Source: Brevibacillus sedimenti (GTDB lineage Bacteria; Bacillota; Bacilli; Brevibacillales; Brevibacillaceae). Taken from it: a DNA stretch of 64,000 nucleotides. The notes under the pieces are model-generated. The model did not search any database, was not told the origin of the DNA, and worked only from the letters and a program-made list of their open reading frames with translations. Location of the stretch: assembly GCF_020923495.1 (NCBI RefSeq), contig NZ_CP064048.1, positions 2,373,501-2,437,500 on the forward strand, read 5' to 3'. Shown one piece after another: positions 9,306 through 18,433 of this stretch (its first letter is position 1; every line of letters begins with the position of its first letter). The position numbers were made by a program, and so were the translations under genes.

Positions 9306-10550
9306 ATGAGCGGACAGAGAAAAACGCAGGTGACGGTAAAATTGAACGGCGAGCGGTGGGATGGAAGCAGGACGGAGAAAAAAACAGGGCAGACGGACGG
9401 CGGGCAGCCCCCGATCGAGTGGCGGAAAGCAGAGGGGATCCCTCTCGTCCCGACCGTCAAAACGTCGCGGGAAGAGGATGCCTGGTCGCTGTTAAAAGAG
9501 CTTCACAAAAAGCACCCGCAGGTGACGGCAGTGCGGGATAGCGGCGTTGAGCCGCAGCGGGAGGCGGAGTTCTCCCCGGATGAGGAGGAAAGCGGCCGTT
9601 TCAGACGCAGCCGGGTTGTCCTGTCGAAATGGGTGCGTCAAGGCACCGTGACAAAAAATCTGTTTGCCACCGGCGGCGCGGTGGCGATCGGGCTGGTGTT
9701 CGGACTGCTGGTGCTGAGCGTTTTCGGCGAAGAACAACTGTCCCGGTCGTATCAAAGTGTATTGAGCGATACCGTGACGACGTTTTCGGCCGGGGGGAAG
9801 GATGATAAGGCAGACGGGATGAAAGCGGCCGGACCGGTCACACCCGAAGCCGCAGGGACTGACGCGGACGGCACAAAGCAAATGGTGGAGCTGCAACTGC
9901 CGGAGGAGCGTTTGTACGTGGCCCAGATCGGAGTGTTCCAACCCGAGACGTCAACAGTCGAGGCGATCAAGCCGTTGGACGCAGCGGGCATCCCGCACTT
10001 CCTGTACAAAGGAGAGGACAAACAGTATCTGTTTGCTGCTGCGGCGCCTGCCCGCGACGCCGTGCTCGGGTTTGCCAGCAATCTGAAGGCAAAGGGAATG
10101 GACGTCTACGTCAAGGAATGGGTCCTGCCGGGTGTCTCCGGAAGCGTTTCCGTTACAGGAGCGGCGGGGACGGCAACACCGGAGGATTTGAATGCGTTTT
10201 TCCAAACCGGGCTGGAGATGGCCCGCACCCTGGCCAGCCAATCGGGTCACGTGATCAGTTCGGCCCAGCCGGTGCTGTCTAAGGAAGAAGCGTCCGCGAT
10301 CAAAGAACAGCACCGCCGTTTTCTGGAGCAGGGCCGATCCGTTTCCGCGCAAGAGTCGGGGCAGTCTCTGTTCGCCGGAATGGTCAACGGCATGAACCAG
10401 GCTGTGCAGGCCCGCGACAAAATGGCGGAGGCAATTGTCGGCGGCAAGACGGCCAGCGCGGAATCGTATGCTTGGCAGGTGCAGGCCGGCGTGCTGACGT
10501 TCTGGGAGAACTACGCCAACTGGGTCCGGCAGGTGAAAGCGGCGGAATAA
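9306..10550 (+). CDS. spoIIB: SPOR-domain membrane protein, SpoIIB-like
   Basis: 414-aa single-pass protein: charged cytoplasmic N-terminus, one transmembrane helix at about 119-140 (NLFATGGAVAIGLVFGLLVL), then an extracytoplasmic part with a SPOR-like domain at about 200-275 (LYVAQIGVFQPETSTVEAI). SPOR domains bind denuded septal peptidoglycan. B. subtilis SpoIIB has the same layout and the same position (comC-spoIIB-maf), and helps septal peptidoglycan thinning at the start of engulfment; orthology here rests on synteny and architecture. ATG 9306 has GAGGAGGG upstream. A hairpin terminator follows directly. Confidence 0.7.
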   Translation: MSGQRKTQVTVKLNGERWDGSRTEKKTGQTDGGQPPIEWRKAEGIPLVPTVKTSREEDAWSLLKELHKKHPQVTAVRDSGVEPQREAEFSPDEEESGRFRRSRVVLSKWVRQGTVTKNLFATGGAVAIGLVFGLLVLSVFGEEQLSRSYQSVLSDTVTTFSAGGKDDKADGMKAAGPVTPEAAGTDADGTKQMVELQLPEERLYVAQIGVFQPETSTVEAIKPLDAAGIPHFLYKGEDKQYLFAAAAPARDAVLGFASNLKAKGMDVYVKEWVLPGVSGSVSVTGAAGTATPEDLNAFFQTGLEMARTLASQSGHVISSAQPVLSKEEASAIKEQHRRFLEQGRSVSAQESGQSLFAGMVNGMNQAVQARDKMAEAIVGGKTASAESYAWQVQAGVLTFWENYANWVRQVKAAE

Positions 10551-10566
10551 CGGTACATGACCAAGA

Positions 10567-10599
10567 CTTCCATGCAGGTTTTCTTGCAGGAAGTTTTTT
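10567..10599 (+). terminator. Terminator after the SpoIIB-like gene
   Basis: Stem CTTCC-TGCA / TGCA-GGAAG with one bulged A, 8-nt loop, then six Ts. Confidence 0.7.
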
Positions 10600-10624
10600 C
10601 TTTACATACAGTAAGTATCGGGGA

Positions 10625-10653
10625 TTGTTTCACCTTGTCCCATTTGCTACACT
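10625..10653 (+). promoter_or_regulatory. Possible sigma-A promoter for DUF4321-like gene/maf
   Basis: TTGTTT, 17-nt spacer, TACACT. It lies just after the preceding terminator and about 180 nt before the next gene, in a gap of some 270 nt where I see no other gene. Confidence 0.45.
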
Positions 10654-10832
10654 TATGGTTGGCAAAAAAGAAATCCCTTGAGAGATATAGATGTTCGAAC
10701 GGCTTCGTTCCGGTATTGCCGGGCTGCCGCACGGCACCGGTCGGGCAGCCGCCATTGGCTGCACCGCACCTCTGCGGGACGGATGCGGGGAATAGTGGTT
10801 CGGACGCAGAGACAAAAAGGGAGATGAGGGAT

Positions 10833-11075
10833 TTGAAGGGGAAAGAAACACTTACGCTTCTGCTTCTTTTACTTTCCGGGATGTTATGCGGCAGTATCCT
10901 GGGAGAGATTTTGGGACCGTGGATCCCGTTTCTCGCAAAGAGTAAAGAGATTTCATGGACCCCGGCGGCCGATTTGGAAATCCTGAAGTATAACATAAAC
11001 ATTCAGGTAAAACTAAATCTGGCCAGTATCGGAGGGCTTGCTCTCGCCTTTTGGATATATCGCAGAATGAAGTAG
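10833..11075 (+). CDS. Small two-helix membrane protein (DUF4321-like)
   Basis: About 80 aa with two hydrophobic segments (TLTLLLLLLSGMLCGSILG near the N-terminus and LASIGGLALAFWIY near the C-terminus), matching the pattern of the uncharacterised DUF4321 family that sits next to maf in many Firmicutes. TTG 10833 is chosen because GGGAG at 10819-10823 is 9 nt upstream; ATG 10824 is in frame but abuts that site. Function is unknown. It is probably co-transcribed with maf, 12 nt downstream. The residues between the helices (KSKEISWTPAADLEILKYN) would face outside or inside as a single loop. Confidence 0.7.
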   Translation: MKGKETLTLLLLLLSGMLCGSILGEILGPWIPFLAKSKEISWTPAADLEILKYNINIQVKLNLASIGGLALAFWIYRRMK

Positions 11076-11087
11076 GTCGAACGTGAC

Positions 11088-11672
11088 ATGAAAGCAGAAA
11101 CATCACTCATTTTGGCTTCCTCGTCGCCGAGGAGGCGGGAACTTTTGCAGACGTTGGGTCTGCCGTTTACCGTCATGACCAGTGAAGTGGACGAGACGAC
11201 ACAGCCGGGAATGTCCCCGGAAGCGGTAGTGGAAGAATTGGCCCTTCGCAAGGCGCAGGCCGTCGCTTCCCGCCTCGATGCCGGCGTCGTGCTCGGCTCT
11301 GATACCATCGTGGTCCTGGACGGACGCATTTTGGGCAAGCCGGCTGACGAGCCGGACGCTTTTCGCATGCTCTCGGAGCTCCAGGGCCGTGAGCATACCG
11401 TGTACAGCGGCGTCGCTCTGACGGATGCCGCTACCGGCCGTTTCGAGGTTGCACACTGCAAGACCACGGTGCGGATTCGCCCGCTGACCGAGCGGGAAAT
11501 TCGCTCCTATATCGCGACCAAGGAACCGATGGACAAGGCCGGTTCGTACGCCATTCAAGGCATTGGCTCCACCCTTGTGGAAAGCATCGAAGGCGACTAC
11601 TTTACGGTGGTCGGACTGCCGCTGTGCTTGACGGCCCGCATGCTTTCCCGCTTCGGAATCACCCTGCTGTAA
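11088..11672 (+). CDS. maf: Maf-family nucleoside triphosphate pyrophosphatase
   Basis: Cytosolic house-cleaning pyrophosphatase (typically dTTP/UTP) also linked to septum formation. The Maf signature is at the N-terminus (LILASSSPRRRELL), followed by the SEVDETT loop, GSDTIVVLDG, the GKPADEPDAFRML motif and a KAGSYAIQGIG segment. At 194 aa it is standard. The Shine-Dalgarno is weak. Its place immediately upstream of radC and mreB matches B. subtilis. The C-terminal GDYFTVVGLPL is also diagnostic. About 105 nt with no visible gene separate it from radC. Confidence 0.95.
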   Translation: MKAETSLILASSSPRRRELLQTLGLPFTVMTSEVDETTQPGMSPEAVVEELALRKAQAVASRLDAGVVLGSDTIVVLDGRILGKPADEPDAFRMLSELQGREHTVYSGVALTDAATGRFEVAHCKTTVRIRPLTEREIRSYIATKEPMDKAGSYAIQGIGSTLVESIEGDYFTVVGLPLCLTARMLSRFGITLL

Positions 11673-11777
11673 CGCATCAGTGCTGCGCATTCCGCGGCAA
11701 CGGCCTCTGCCCGCTCATGACGCTTCTGATGCCAGCCGTTTCCGCAAACCGATCACGATTTGCTGGAGGCGGTAAAA

Positions 11778-12476
11778 ATGTCGGCAACCACCTGTAACGA
11801 AATGCGTAAGAAAAACGTCCCTTACTATGACCGCCCAAGAGAAAGACTGCTGCGCGAAGGAGCGGGCCATCTGTCCGATGCCGAGCTTCTCGCGATTCTG
11901 CTGCGAACGGGCAGTGAACAGGAGACGGCGTTTGAACTTGCCCAGCGCCTGCTGGCTACGTTTGGCGACTTGCGCAGCCTGGCTCAAGCCTCTCACACCG
12001 AACTCACCAGCTTGAAGGGAATCGGACAGGTGAAAGCGATCGAGTTGCATGCTGCATTCGAGTTGGGGCGCAGACTGCTTGGAGGTTCGGGGCAGCGCCG
12101 CGCGTCCATCCGTCTGCCGCGCGATGTGGCGGAACTGATGATGCCAGAGCTTGGCCATCTGACGCAGGAGCATTTTGTCTGTCTGTTTCTCAACACCAAA
12201 AATCACGTCATCGGCAAAAAAACGATTTTTGTCGGGAGTCTGGACACCTCCATTGTGCATCCGCGGGAAGTATTCAAAGAAGCGATTCGCTCCAGCAGCG
12301 CATCGGTCATTTGCATACATAACCATCCCAGCGGCGACCCAACACCCAGCAGGGAAGACCTCGCCATTACCCGCACCTTGCGGGAAGCCGGCGAACTGCT
12401 TGGCATTACCCTGCTGGACCACATTATCATCGGTGACGCCAGGTACGTGAGCTTGAAAGAGCAGGGCTACCTGTAA
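11778..12476 (+). CDS. radC: RadC/YsxA-family JAB domain protein
   Basis: 232-aa protein with an N-terminal helix-hairpin-helix-like region (about residues 25-95, including LKGIGQVKAIEL) and a C-terminal JAB/MPN domain with the metalloprotease-like motif HNHPSGDPTPSRED. Despite the name, a role in DNA repair is not established; related proteins act in DNA processing. ATG 11778 has GGAGG 8 nt upstream; TTG at 11760 is an in-frame alternative inside that region. It sits between maf and mreB as in B. subtilis. Confidence 0.93.
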   Translation: MSATTCNEMRKKNVPYYDRPRERLLREGAGHLSDAELLAILLRTGSEQETAFELAQRLLATFGDLRSLAQASHTELTSLKGIGQVKAIELHAAFELGRRLLGGSGQRRASIRLPRDVAELMMPELGHLTQEHFVCLFLNTKNHVIGKKTIFVGSLDTSIVHPREVFKEAIRSSSASVICIHNHPSGDPTPSREDLAITRTLREAGELLGITLLDHIIIGDARYVSLKEQGYL

Positions 12477-12583
12477 CGGGTATGCGTTGGCTCCGCATAA
12501 TGGACCGGTGTTACCGAGCATGTTTTACCAGAGTTTATTACATCATTGATTTGTAACCGGACAACAGCGGAAGGAGTTTTTTT

Positions 12584-13627
12584 ATGTTTGGTGGATTTTC
12601 TCGTGACATGGGGATTGACCTTGGCACTGCCAATACACTGGTCTATGTAAAAGGAAAAGGGATTGTCGTACGCGAACCGTCCGTCGTGGCGATTCGCACC
12701 GACACCAATACGATCGAAGCAGTCGGGAATGCTGCCAAGAGCATGATTGGCCGTACCCCCGGCAATATCGTCGCCGTTCGCCCGATGAAGGACGGCGTGA
12801 TTGCCGATTTTGACACGACGGCAACAATGATGCGCTACTTCATCAACCAGGCGCAGAAAAACCAGGGACTGTTCAGCCGCCGTCCAAACGTGATGGTTTG
12901 CGTTCCGTCCGGCATTACCGCGGTGGAAAAACGGGCCGTGGAAGACGCCACCAAACAGGCCGGCGCGAAGGAAGCGTACACCATCGAAGAACCGTTTGCC
13001 GCAGCGATTGGCGCTGACCTGCCGGTGTGGGAACCGACCGGCAGCATGGTCGTGGACATCGGCGGGGGGACGACGGAAGTGGCGATCATTTCGCTCGGCG
13101 GCATCGTGACCTCCCGTTCCATTCGCGTCGCGGGCGACGAAATGGACGAAGCCATCATTCAATACATCAAACGTAAGTACAACCTGATGATCGGCGAGCG
13201 CACCGCGGAAACGCTGAAACTGGAGATCGGCTCCGCCATCGCTCCCGACGAGTTGGAGACCGTCGAGATTCGCGGGCGCGACCTGGTGACCGGGCTGCCG
13301 AAAACTCTGTCCGTCAGCAGCGAGGAAATTGCCGAAGCGCTGGCGGAAACGGTGGCAGCCATCGTCGAAGCCGTGAAAGTAACACTGGAGAAAAGTCCGC
13401 CGGAGCTGGCAGCTGACATCATGGACCGCGGCATCGTGCTGACCGGCGGCGGAGCGCTGCTGCGTAATATCGATCGCCTGCTGAGCAAGGAGACCGGCAT
13501 GCCGGTGCACGTGGCGGAAAACGCCCTGGATTGTGTCGCGATCGGAACCGGCCGCGCGCTGGAAAACCTCCATCTGTTCAAATCGAAACACGGAATCACC
13601 TCTTCCAGACAAAAGCGCGGTAAATAA
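12584..13627 (+). CDS. mreB: Rod-shape determining actin homologue MreB
   Basis: Bacterial actin that forms membrane-associated filaments guiding lateral cell-wall synthesis. The 347-aa chain has the actin ATPase motifs: phosphate 1 ([11 protein letters not shown]), phosphate 2 ([18 protein letters not shown]) and the adenosine motif ([14 protein letters not shown]). [15 protein letters not shown] segment typical of MreB follows phosphate 1. A strong GGAAGGAG precedes ATG 12584. It heads the mreB-mreC-mreD-PBP2 cluster, all on one strand with short gaps, so these probably form one elongasome operon. The gap from radC (107 nt) shows nothing else clear. Confidence 0.97.
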   Translation: MFGGFSRDMGIDLGTANTLVYVKGKGIVVREPSVVAIRTDTNTIEAVGNAAKSMIGRTPGNIVAVRPMKDGVIADFDTTATMMRYFINQAQKNQGLFSRRPNVMVCVPSGITAVEKRAVEDATKQAGAKEAYTIEEPFAAAIGADLPVWEPTGSMVVDIGGGTTEVAIISLGGIVTSRSIRVAGDEMDEAIIQYIKRKYNLMIGERTAETLKLEIGSAIAPDELETVEIRGRDLVTGLPKTLSVSSEEIAEALAETVAAIVEAVKVTLEKSPPELAADIMDRGIVLTGGGALLRNIDRLLSKETGMPVHVAENALDCVAIGTGRALENLHLFKSKHGITSSRQKRGK

Positions 13628-13641
13628 TCGGAGGTTGCGGC

Positions 13642-14616
13642 ATGTCGTTTTTCGGGAACAAGCGGCTGATTATTGTGCTTGTGGGCCTGGTCCTGTTGAT
13701 TTCCATCGTGGGCTTTACGTCCCGGGAACGGGCTCGCCTGACCTGGCCGGAAATGTTTTTCAAGGATGTGTTCAGCGTGGTGCAGGGGATCTTTTACCGC
13801 CCTGCCCAGGCTGTTTCCACCTTCTTTCAAGAAATTGGCGACGCGTACAACGTATACGAAGAAAACCGGGCGCTCAAGGCAAGCCTGGACCAGTACGCCC
13901 GGATAACGGCGGAGCTGCACTCGCTCCAGGCGGAAAACGACCGTCTTCGCAAGCTGTTGCAAGCAGAGGAATCGTTGAAAAAGTCCTACCAGCTTCGCTA
14001 CGCAGAAGTGGTGGCCAGAAATCCGGACACGTGGAACAACGTCATCACGATCGACAAGGGATTGAAACACGGCATCAAGAAAGACATGGCGGTCATGACC
14101 GCCAAGGGATTGATCGGCCGGGTGCAGAGCGTGGCCAACTTTTCCGCCACCGTGGAACTGTTGACCAGCTATGAGCGGCGTAATAACGTCTCGGCCTCGA
14201 TTCAAACCGTGCGCAACGTCAACGGCACCGTTACCCACCATCCCGTCAGCGGTGTCATTGAAGAATACGATCCGCAAGAACGCCTGCTTGTCATGCGCAA
14301 AATCCCTTTGGGAGAGAAAATCGAACCAAAGCAGCAGGTGATCACCTCCGGATTTGGTGGAGTGATTCCGCCCAATCTGCCGATTGGATACGTTGTTCGT
14401 GTACAGCCTGACGATTACGGATTGACGCAGACCGCCTATATCCAGCCGAGCGCCGACTTTTCCCAATTGAACGAAGTGATGGTGGTAGAGCGCAACTTCA
14501 CCTTCTCGCCCACGGGTGAGCTGATACCCAATCAGCCGCAGGGACAACAGTCAACTCAGCCTGGACAGAACACGCAGTCGCAAGCGTCTGCAGGATCGGG
14601 CGGAGGTGGAAGGTAA
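13642..14616 (+). CDS. mreC: Rod-shape determining protein MreC
   Basis: Bitopic membrane protein that links MreB to extracytoplasmic cell-wall synthases. It has one N-terminal transmembrane helix (about residues 9-26), a coiled coil at about 70-115 (ENRALKASLDQYARITAEL and onward), then the MreC beta domain with VITIDKGLKHGIKKDMAV and GVIPPNLPIGYV. The C-terminal tail is Q/S/G-rich and probably disordered. The 324 aa are normal. GGAGG precedes the ATG. The stop overlaps the mreD start (TAATG). Confidence 0.95.
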   Translation: MSFFGNKRLIIVLVGLVLLISIVGFTSRERARLTWPEMFFKDVFSVVQGIFYRPAQAVSTFFQEIGDAYNVYEENRALKASLDQYARITAELHSLQAENDRLRKLLQAEESLKKSYQLRYAEVVARNPDTWNNVITIDKGLKHGIKKDMAVMTAKGLIGRVQSVANFSATVELLTSYERRNNVSASIQTVRNVNGTVTHHPVSGVIEEYDPQERLLVMRKIPLGEKIEPKQQVITSGFGGVIPPNLPIGYVVRVQPDDYGLTQTAYIQPSADFSQLNEVMVVERNFTFSPTGELIPNQPQGQQSTQPGQNTQSQASAGSGGGGR

Positions 14617-15140
14617 TGCCACGGTTTCTGCTCGCTGCGACGCTGCTCTTGCTGTTTGTTCTGGAAGGTACGCTGGTTCAGGTCTTTTTGCCTGACAAAT
14701 GGGGTCTGTCTCTGATGACAGTACCCCGCTTTGCGCTTGTCGGCACCATTCTCGTCTCGATGTTTTTGGGGCGGCGGGAAGGACTTTATTACGGGCTGGC
14801 ACTCGGATTTTTGCAAGATGTGCTGTACGGACAGGTGATCGGTCTGTACATGATAACGATGATGGTGGCCAGCTATTTTGCAGGATTAATCGTTTTGTTG
14901 TTTCAGCGGGGCTTCGGGATGGTGTTTGTCACGTGCAGCCTGATCCTGTTTGCCCACGAGTGGCTGCTGTACAGCCTCCATCTGCTTCTCACCAAAGCCC
15001 CTGTTGACGTGCAGTGGATGCTCAACTGGCAGATTCTGCCAACGGTCGTATTAAATATGTTGAGTGCCCTGGTGATTTACTCCCCGATCAAGCGTCTGTG
15101 CGAATCCGTTATGTTCAAACGCGACCTCCCGTTGGAGTAG
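14616..15140 (+). CDS. mreD: Rod-shape determining protein MreD
   Basis: Polytopic membrane protein of the elongasome, 174 aa with about 5-6 hydrophobic helices. The N-terminal PRFLLAATLLLLFVLEGTL, a central GLALGFLQDVLYGQ segment typical of MreD, and the basic C-terminus are seen. Its ATG shares one base with the mreC stop, and GGAGGTGGAAGG lies just upstream within mreC, so translation is coupled. Identification rests on hydropathy, the FLQDVLYG motif and its fixed place after mreC. Confidence 0.93.
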   Translation: MPRFLLAATLLLLFVLEGTLVQVFLPDKWGLSLMTVPRFALVGTILVSMFLGRREGLYYGLALGFLQDVLYGQVIGLYMITMMVASYFAGLIVLLFQRGFGMVFVTCSLILFAHEWLLYSLHLLLTKAPVDVQWMLNWQILPTVVLNMLSALVIYSPIKRLCESVMFKRDLPLE

Positions 15141-15195
15141 CGGCACAAGCAGCCGGGTCATCCCGGCGGGGGCACTGGAAAGGAGGAGAGGGGTC

Positions 15196-17649
15196 GTGGA
15201 CGAAAAGAATGAGCAGAAGTCGGACATACCGGTTCGATTAAACATCCTGTTTTTGCTTGTGTTCCTGTTTTTTGCCGCCATCATCCTGCGTCTCGCCTAC
15301 GTCCAGCTAGTGCAAGGAGAGCAGTACCGACATGAACTGGAGAAATACAGCATCCGCGAGCTGCCGATTTCGGCTCCCCGCGGCCGCATCCTTGACCGAA
15401 ACGGCGAGGTGCTGGTCTCCAACAAGCCGGTTTATACCGTTACCTACGTGGAGGAGCTGGGGCAGGAGATCGACGAGGATAAGGTGGCCGATCTTTTGGC
15501 CCGCATCCTGTCGATGGATGGCGTGAAAATGGGGACGGACAAGGAACTTCTGAAAAAGACGGTCGAACTGGAATCCAAGCTGCCGGTTGCGTTTGGCCCC
15601 GAGGAGACAAACAAATTGATCGAGCAGATCGAGCACAAGCTGCGGCAGGTGCCGAAGGTAAGTGAGATCGACAGCATGTCCGACTACCAACTGATCAAGA
15701 CGGCGCTGTACGTCGGGTTGTATGTGCGCTCCCCGTTTGACGACACCTCGCGAAAGCAGGCACTGAGTCTGCTCAAGGCAAAGCTGAACGACCCGGGGCA
15801 GCGCGCAGAGCTGGATGAAATGTCCGATGCGGAGCTGTTGAAATACGCCGTCTCCAGCAACGCGGAACTGAAGTTGACGCTGGACAAGGAGTACCGGGAC
15901 GACCTGATCGGCCAGATCAAATACCGGATCAACAAGCTTCCCAATCCCGAGGAGTTGAAGGGGAAATCGGATACGGAACTGCTGGGCTACGCGGCCATTT
16001 TTGACCTGGACGTAAGTCTGCCGCTCAACGACCAGCAGCGCCAGTTCCAGTGGCACAAGCTTTCCCTGCTGCAGGAAATGCGCTCTTCACATATGCCGAG
16101 CTACATTCCGCGCCGCGTAAAAGTGAACATCTCGGATGCGGAGCGGTATCAAATCGAGGAACGTCTGTCCGAATTGCCCGGTATTTCCGTTGTGCTGGAA
16201 CCGGTGCGACAAATTATTCAGGACCCGGACGGAACGCCGTTTGGCACCAACTTCCTTGGCTATATCAACGCCATCAAGCCGGAGCAGTTAAAGGAGTACC
16301 AGGCGCAGGGATACAATCCGTTTGACCGCGTCGGCGTGACCGGTCTGGAGGCGTATTACGAGCGTTATTTGCGCGGCAAGGACGGCGTGATGGAAGTGCA
16401 CGTCAACAAGGACTCGCAGACGGTTGAAAAGCGGATGAGCCGGGAACCGGAACCGGGCAACGATCTGGTGCTGGCGATGGATTGGCGCTTCCAAAGCAAG
16501 GTGGAAGCCATTTTGAAAGAGGAGTTTCTCAAGTTCAAGAGCAAGCCGACCACGCCAAAGGAATTCAAGGAGGCCCATGTTCTGGTGATGAATCCGAACA
16601 CGGGGGAAATCCTGGCGATGGCCAGCTATCCGGATTACGATGTGAACTGGTACTACGACCGCAAGAAATTTAACGAGGTGTATACGTCGGTCATCCTGCC
16701 CAACGAGGCAAACCGATTCATCTATACGCCGTTTCCTCCGGCGTCCACCTACAAGCCCATGTCGGTGATGATCGCCCTGAACGAGGGGCTTACCACTCCC
16801 AACGAAACCATCATCGACCGCGGCGGCCTCAAGGTGGGCAACATGTACAAACGGAACTGGAAACCGAGCGGACACGGTCCGGTCAACGCCCGTCGCGCGC
16901 TGGCCGTGTCCAACAACACCTACATGTACGAGATGGCGATCCGCCTGGCAGGACGGGCGAAGAATCACTGGTCCGAACAGTTTTCCGTGCTGGACTACTA
17001 CAATGCGCAGTTTGGACTGGGGGTGAAGACGGGCATCGATCTTCCCGGCGAGAAGATGGGATGGGAAAACCCCTATTCACACTACGGCAACCTGGCCGAC
17101 GCCATGATCGGCCAATATGATTTGTTCACGCCGATTCAGATCGCCCAGTACGTCTCGACTATCGCCAACGGCGGATACCGGGTGCGCCCGCATCTGGTCA
17201 ATGAAATCCGCCGCGGCACGACGGACCCGAAACAGCCTGGACAGACGTTGACCGTAATCGAACCGGAAGTGCTGAACCGGGTCAACGTCAATCCGAAATA
17301 CATTCAGGTGGTCAAGGAAGGGATGCTGGCCGTGACGAAGCCAGGCGGTACGGCGGCAAGCACGTTCAAGGGCCTGCCGTTCAACGTCGGGGCCAAGACG
17401 GGGACGGCGCAGACCGGGCGCAAGGCAGAAAACGCCCTGCTGGTCGGCTTTGCCCCCTACGAAAACCCGCAACTGGTGTTTGTCGTGCTCGCTCCCGACA
17501 GCTTGCGCAGCGGCACGTCCAGTTCGGACGCCACCGGTCCGATTGCCCGCAGACTGCTGGAGGCATACAACGAAATGTATCCGGGCGTGCTGACCCCCGC
17601 CGCGAACACTGCTTCGCAGCAGCAGCCGACCCAGGCTGAACAGCAATGA
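15196..17649 (+). CDS. mrdA: Class B penicillin-binding protein 2 (elongation transpeptidase), long form
   Basis: Cell-wall DD-transpeptidase partnering a SEDS protein in lateral growth. One N-terminal membrane anchor (about 16-38) is followed by the class B motif RGRILDRNGEVLVSNKP. The transpeptidase active-site motifs are S517-T-Y-K520, S572-N-N574 and K734-T-G736. At 817 aa it is longer than typical 600-720-aa homologues. The extra length is mainly residues 113-295, which hold four degenerate repeats. GTG 15196 has AGGAGGAG 7 nt upstream. Context (mreBCD before, minCD and rodA after) fits an elongasome PBP2. The tail is Q/A-rich. Confidence 0.93.
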   Translation: MDEKNEQKSDIPVRLNILFLLVFLFFAAIILRLAYVQLVQGEQYRHELEKYSIRELPISAPRGRILDRNGEVLVSNKPVYTVTYVEELGQEIDEDKVADLLARILSMDGVKMGTDKELLKKTVELESKLPVAFGPEETNKLIEQIEHKLRQVPKVSEIDSMSDYQLIKTALYVGLYVRSPFDDTSRKQALSLLKAKLNDPGQRAELDEMSDAELLKYAVSSNAELKLTLDKEYRDDLIGQIKYRINKLPNPEELKGKSDTELLGYAAIFDLDVSLPLNDQQRQFQWHKLSLLQEMRSSHMPSYIPRRVKVNISDAERYQIEERLSELPGISVVLEPVRQIIQDPDGTPFGTNFLGYINAIKPEQLKEYQAQGYNPFDRVGVTGLEAYYERYLRGKDGVMEVHVNKDSQTVEKRMSREPEPGNDLVLAMDWRFQSKVEAILKEEFLKFKSKPTTPKEFKEAHVLVMNPNTGEILAMASYPDYDVNWYYDRKKFNEVYTSVILPNEANRFIYTPFPPASTYKPMSVMIALNEGLTTPNETIIDRGGLKVGNMYKRNWKPSGHGPVNARRALAVSNNTYMYEMAIRLAGRAKNHWSEQFSVLDYYNAQFGLGVKTGIDLPGEKMGWENPYSHYGNLADAMIGQYDLFTPIQIAQYVSTIANGGYRVRPHLVNEIRRGTTDPKQPGQTLTVIEPEVLNRVNVNPKYIQVVKEGMLAVTKPGGTAASTFKGLPFNVGAKTGTAQTGRKAENALLVGFAPYENPQLVFVVLAPDSLRSGTSSSDATGPIARRLLEAYNEMYPGVLTPAANTASQQQPTQAEQQ
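15532..16080 (+). repeat. Four degenerate ~48-residue repeats inside PBP2
   Basis: Units begin at about residues 113, 161, 209 and 257 with a [GMK][TS]D.[EQ]LL/I pattern (GTDKELLKKTV, MSDYQLIKTAL, MSDAELLKYAV, KSDTELLGYAA), followed by L-[PT]-[FL] and a helix ending in a conserved K/R-rich segment. Spacing is a regular 48 residues (144 nt). DNA similarity is low, so the duplication is old. Confidence 0.7.
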
Positions 17650-17737
17650 GCTGCGACCGACTGCATTCGGCAATTTTTTTCAATGGAGCAGGAATCTTTT
17701 GTAATCGTGGCGAATGGTATCGCTCGAGGTGAAACAG

Positions 17738-18406
17738 GTGACGACTGTGAAAAACAAGGTCACGATCAAGGGAACAAAAGATGGTCTCGTCTTTTTCATG
17801 GATGACGCCTGTTCCTTCGACGAACTTCTGGCCGATTTGCGTGAAAAGATAGAGCACAGCCATCAACAGATCTTGTCGGGTCCGTTGATTCGCGTTTCGA
17901 TTAAATTGGGAAAGCGATACTGCACTCCTGAACAACAGGAGCAGTTGACGCAAATTATCCGGCAAAAAGGCAATCTGGTGATCCACACGATCGAAGCGGA
18001 CGTGATCACCAAGGAAGAAGCGTTTGCCGAACGTCTCAAATCGACGTTTTCCATCCAGGTACACACGGTTCGCGCCGGGCAGGTGCTGGAGTTCGACGGT
18101 GACTTGCTGCTTCTGGGAGACGTCAACCCGGGAGGCATCGTGCGGACGACGGGCAGCATTTACGTGCTGGGTCATTTGCGCGGGTACGCCCACGCCGGGA
18201 TCAACGGGGATACGCAGGTGATCATCGCCGCCGCGGTCATGAATCCCACCCAACTGCGCATCGCGGAAGTGATCAGCAGGCCGGGAGAAGAGTGGGCGAA
18301 AAACGGCGGCACGGAATTCGCCTATTTGGAGAACGGCACCATGCTGGTAGCCAAAATGAATTATCTGCCCCGGATTCGCCCCGAATTGGGCGCGAAAAAA
18401 GTGTGA
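17738..18406 (+). CDS. minC: Septum site-determining protein MinC
   Basis: Inhibitor of FtsZ ring assembly away from midcell. The N-terminal FtsZ-binding domain starts with VTIKGTKDGLVFF and DDACSFDELL, both shared with B. subtilis MinC. The C-terminal beta-helix domain, which binds MinD and dimerises, has GDLLLLGDVNPGGIVRTTGS and GHLRGYAHAGINGD. GTG 17738 is favoured by GAGGTGA just upstream; GTG 17747 and ATG 17714 are in-frame alternatives. The product is about 222 aa. minD follows 27 nt later with its own strong SD. Confidence 0.95.
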   Translation: MTTVKNKVTIKGTKDGLVFFMDDACSFDELLADLREKIEHSHQQILSGPLIRVSIKLGKRYCTPEQQEQLTQIIRQKGNLVIHTIEADVITKEEAFAERLKSTFSIQVHTVRAGQVLEFDGDLLLLGDVNPGGIVRTTGSIYVLGHLRGYAHAGINGDTQVIIAAAVMNPTQLRIAEVISRPGEEWAKNGGTEFAYLENGTMLVAKMNYLPRIRPELGAKKV

Positions 18407-18433
18407 GGCGTTAGGGTAAGAGGAGGAACGGAC

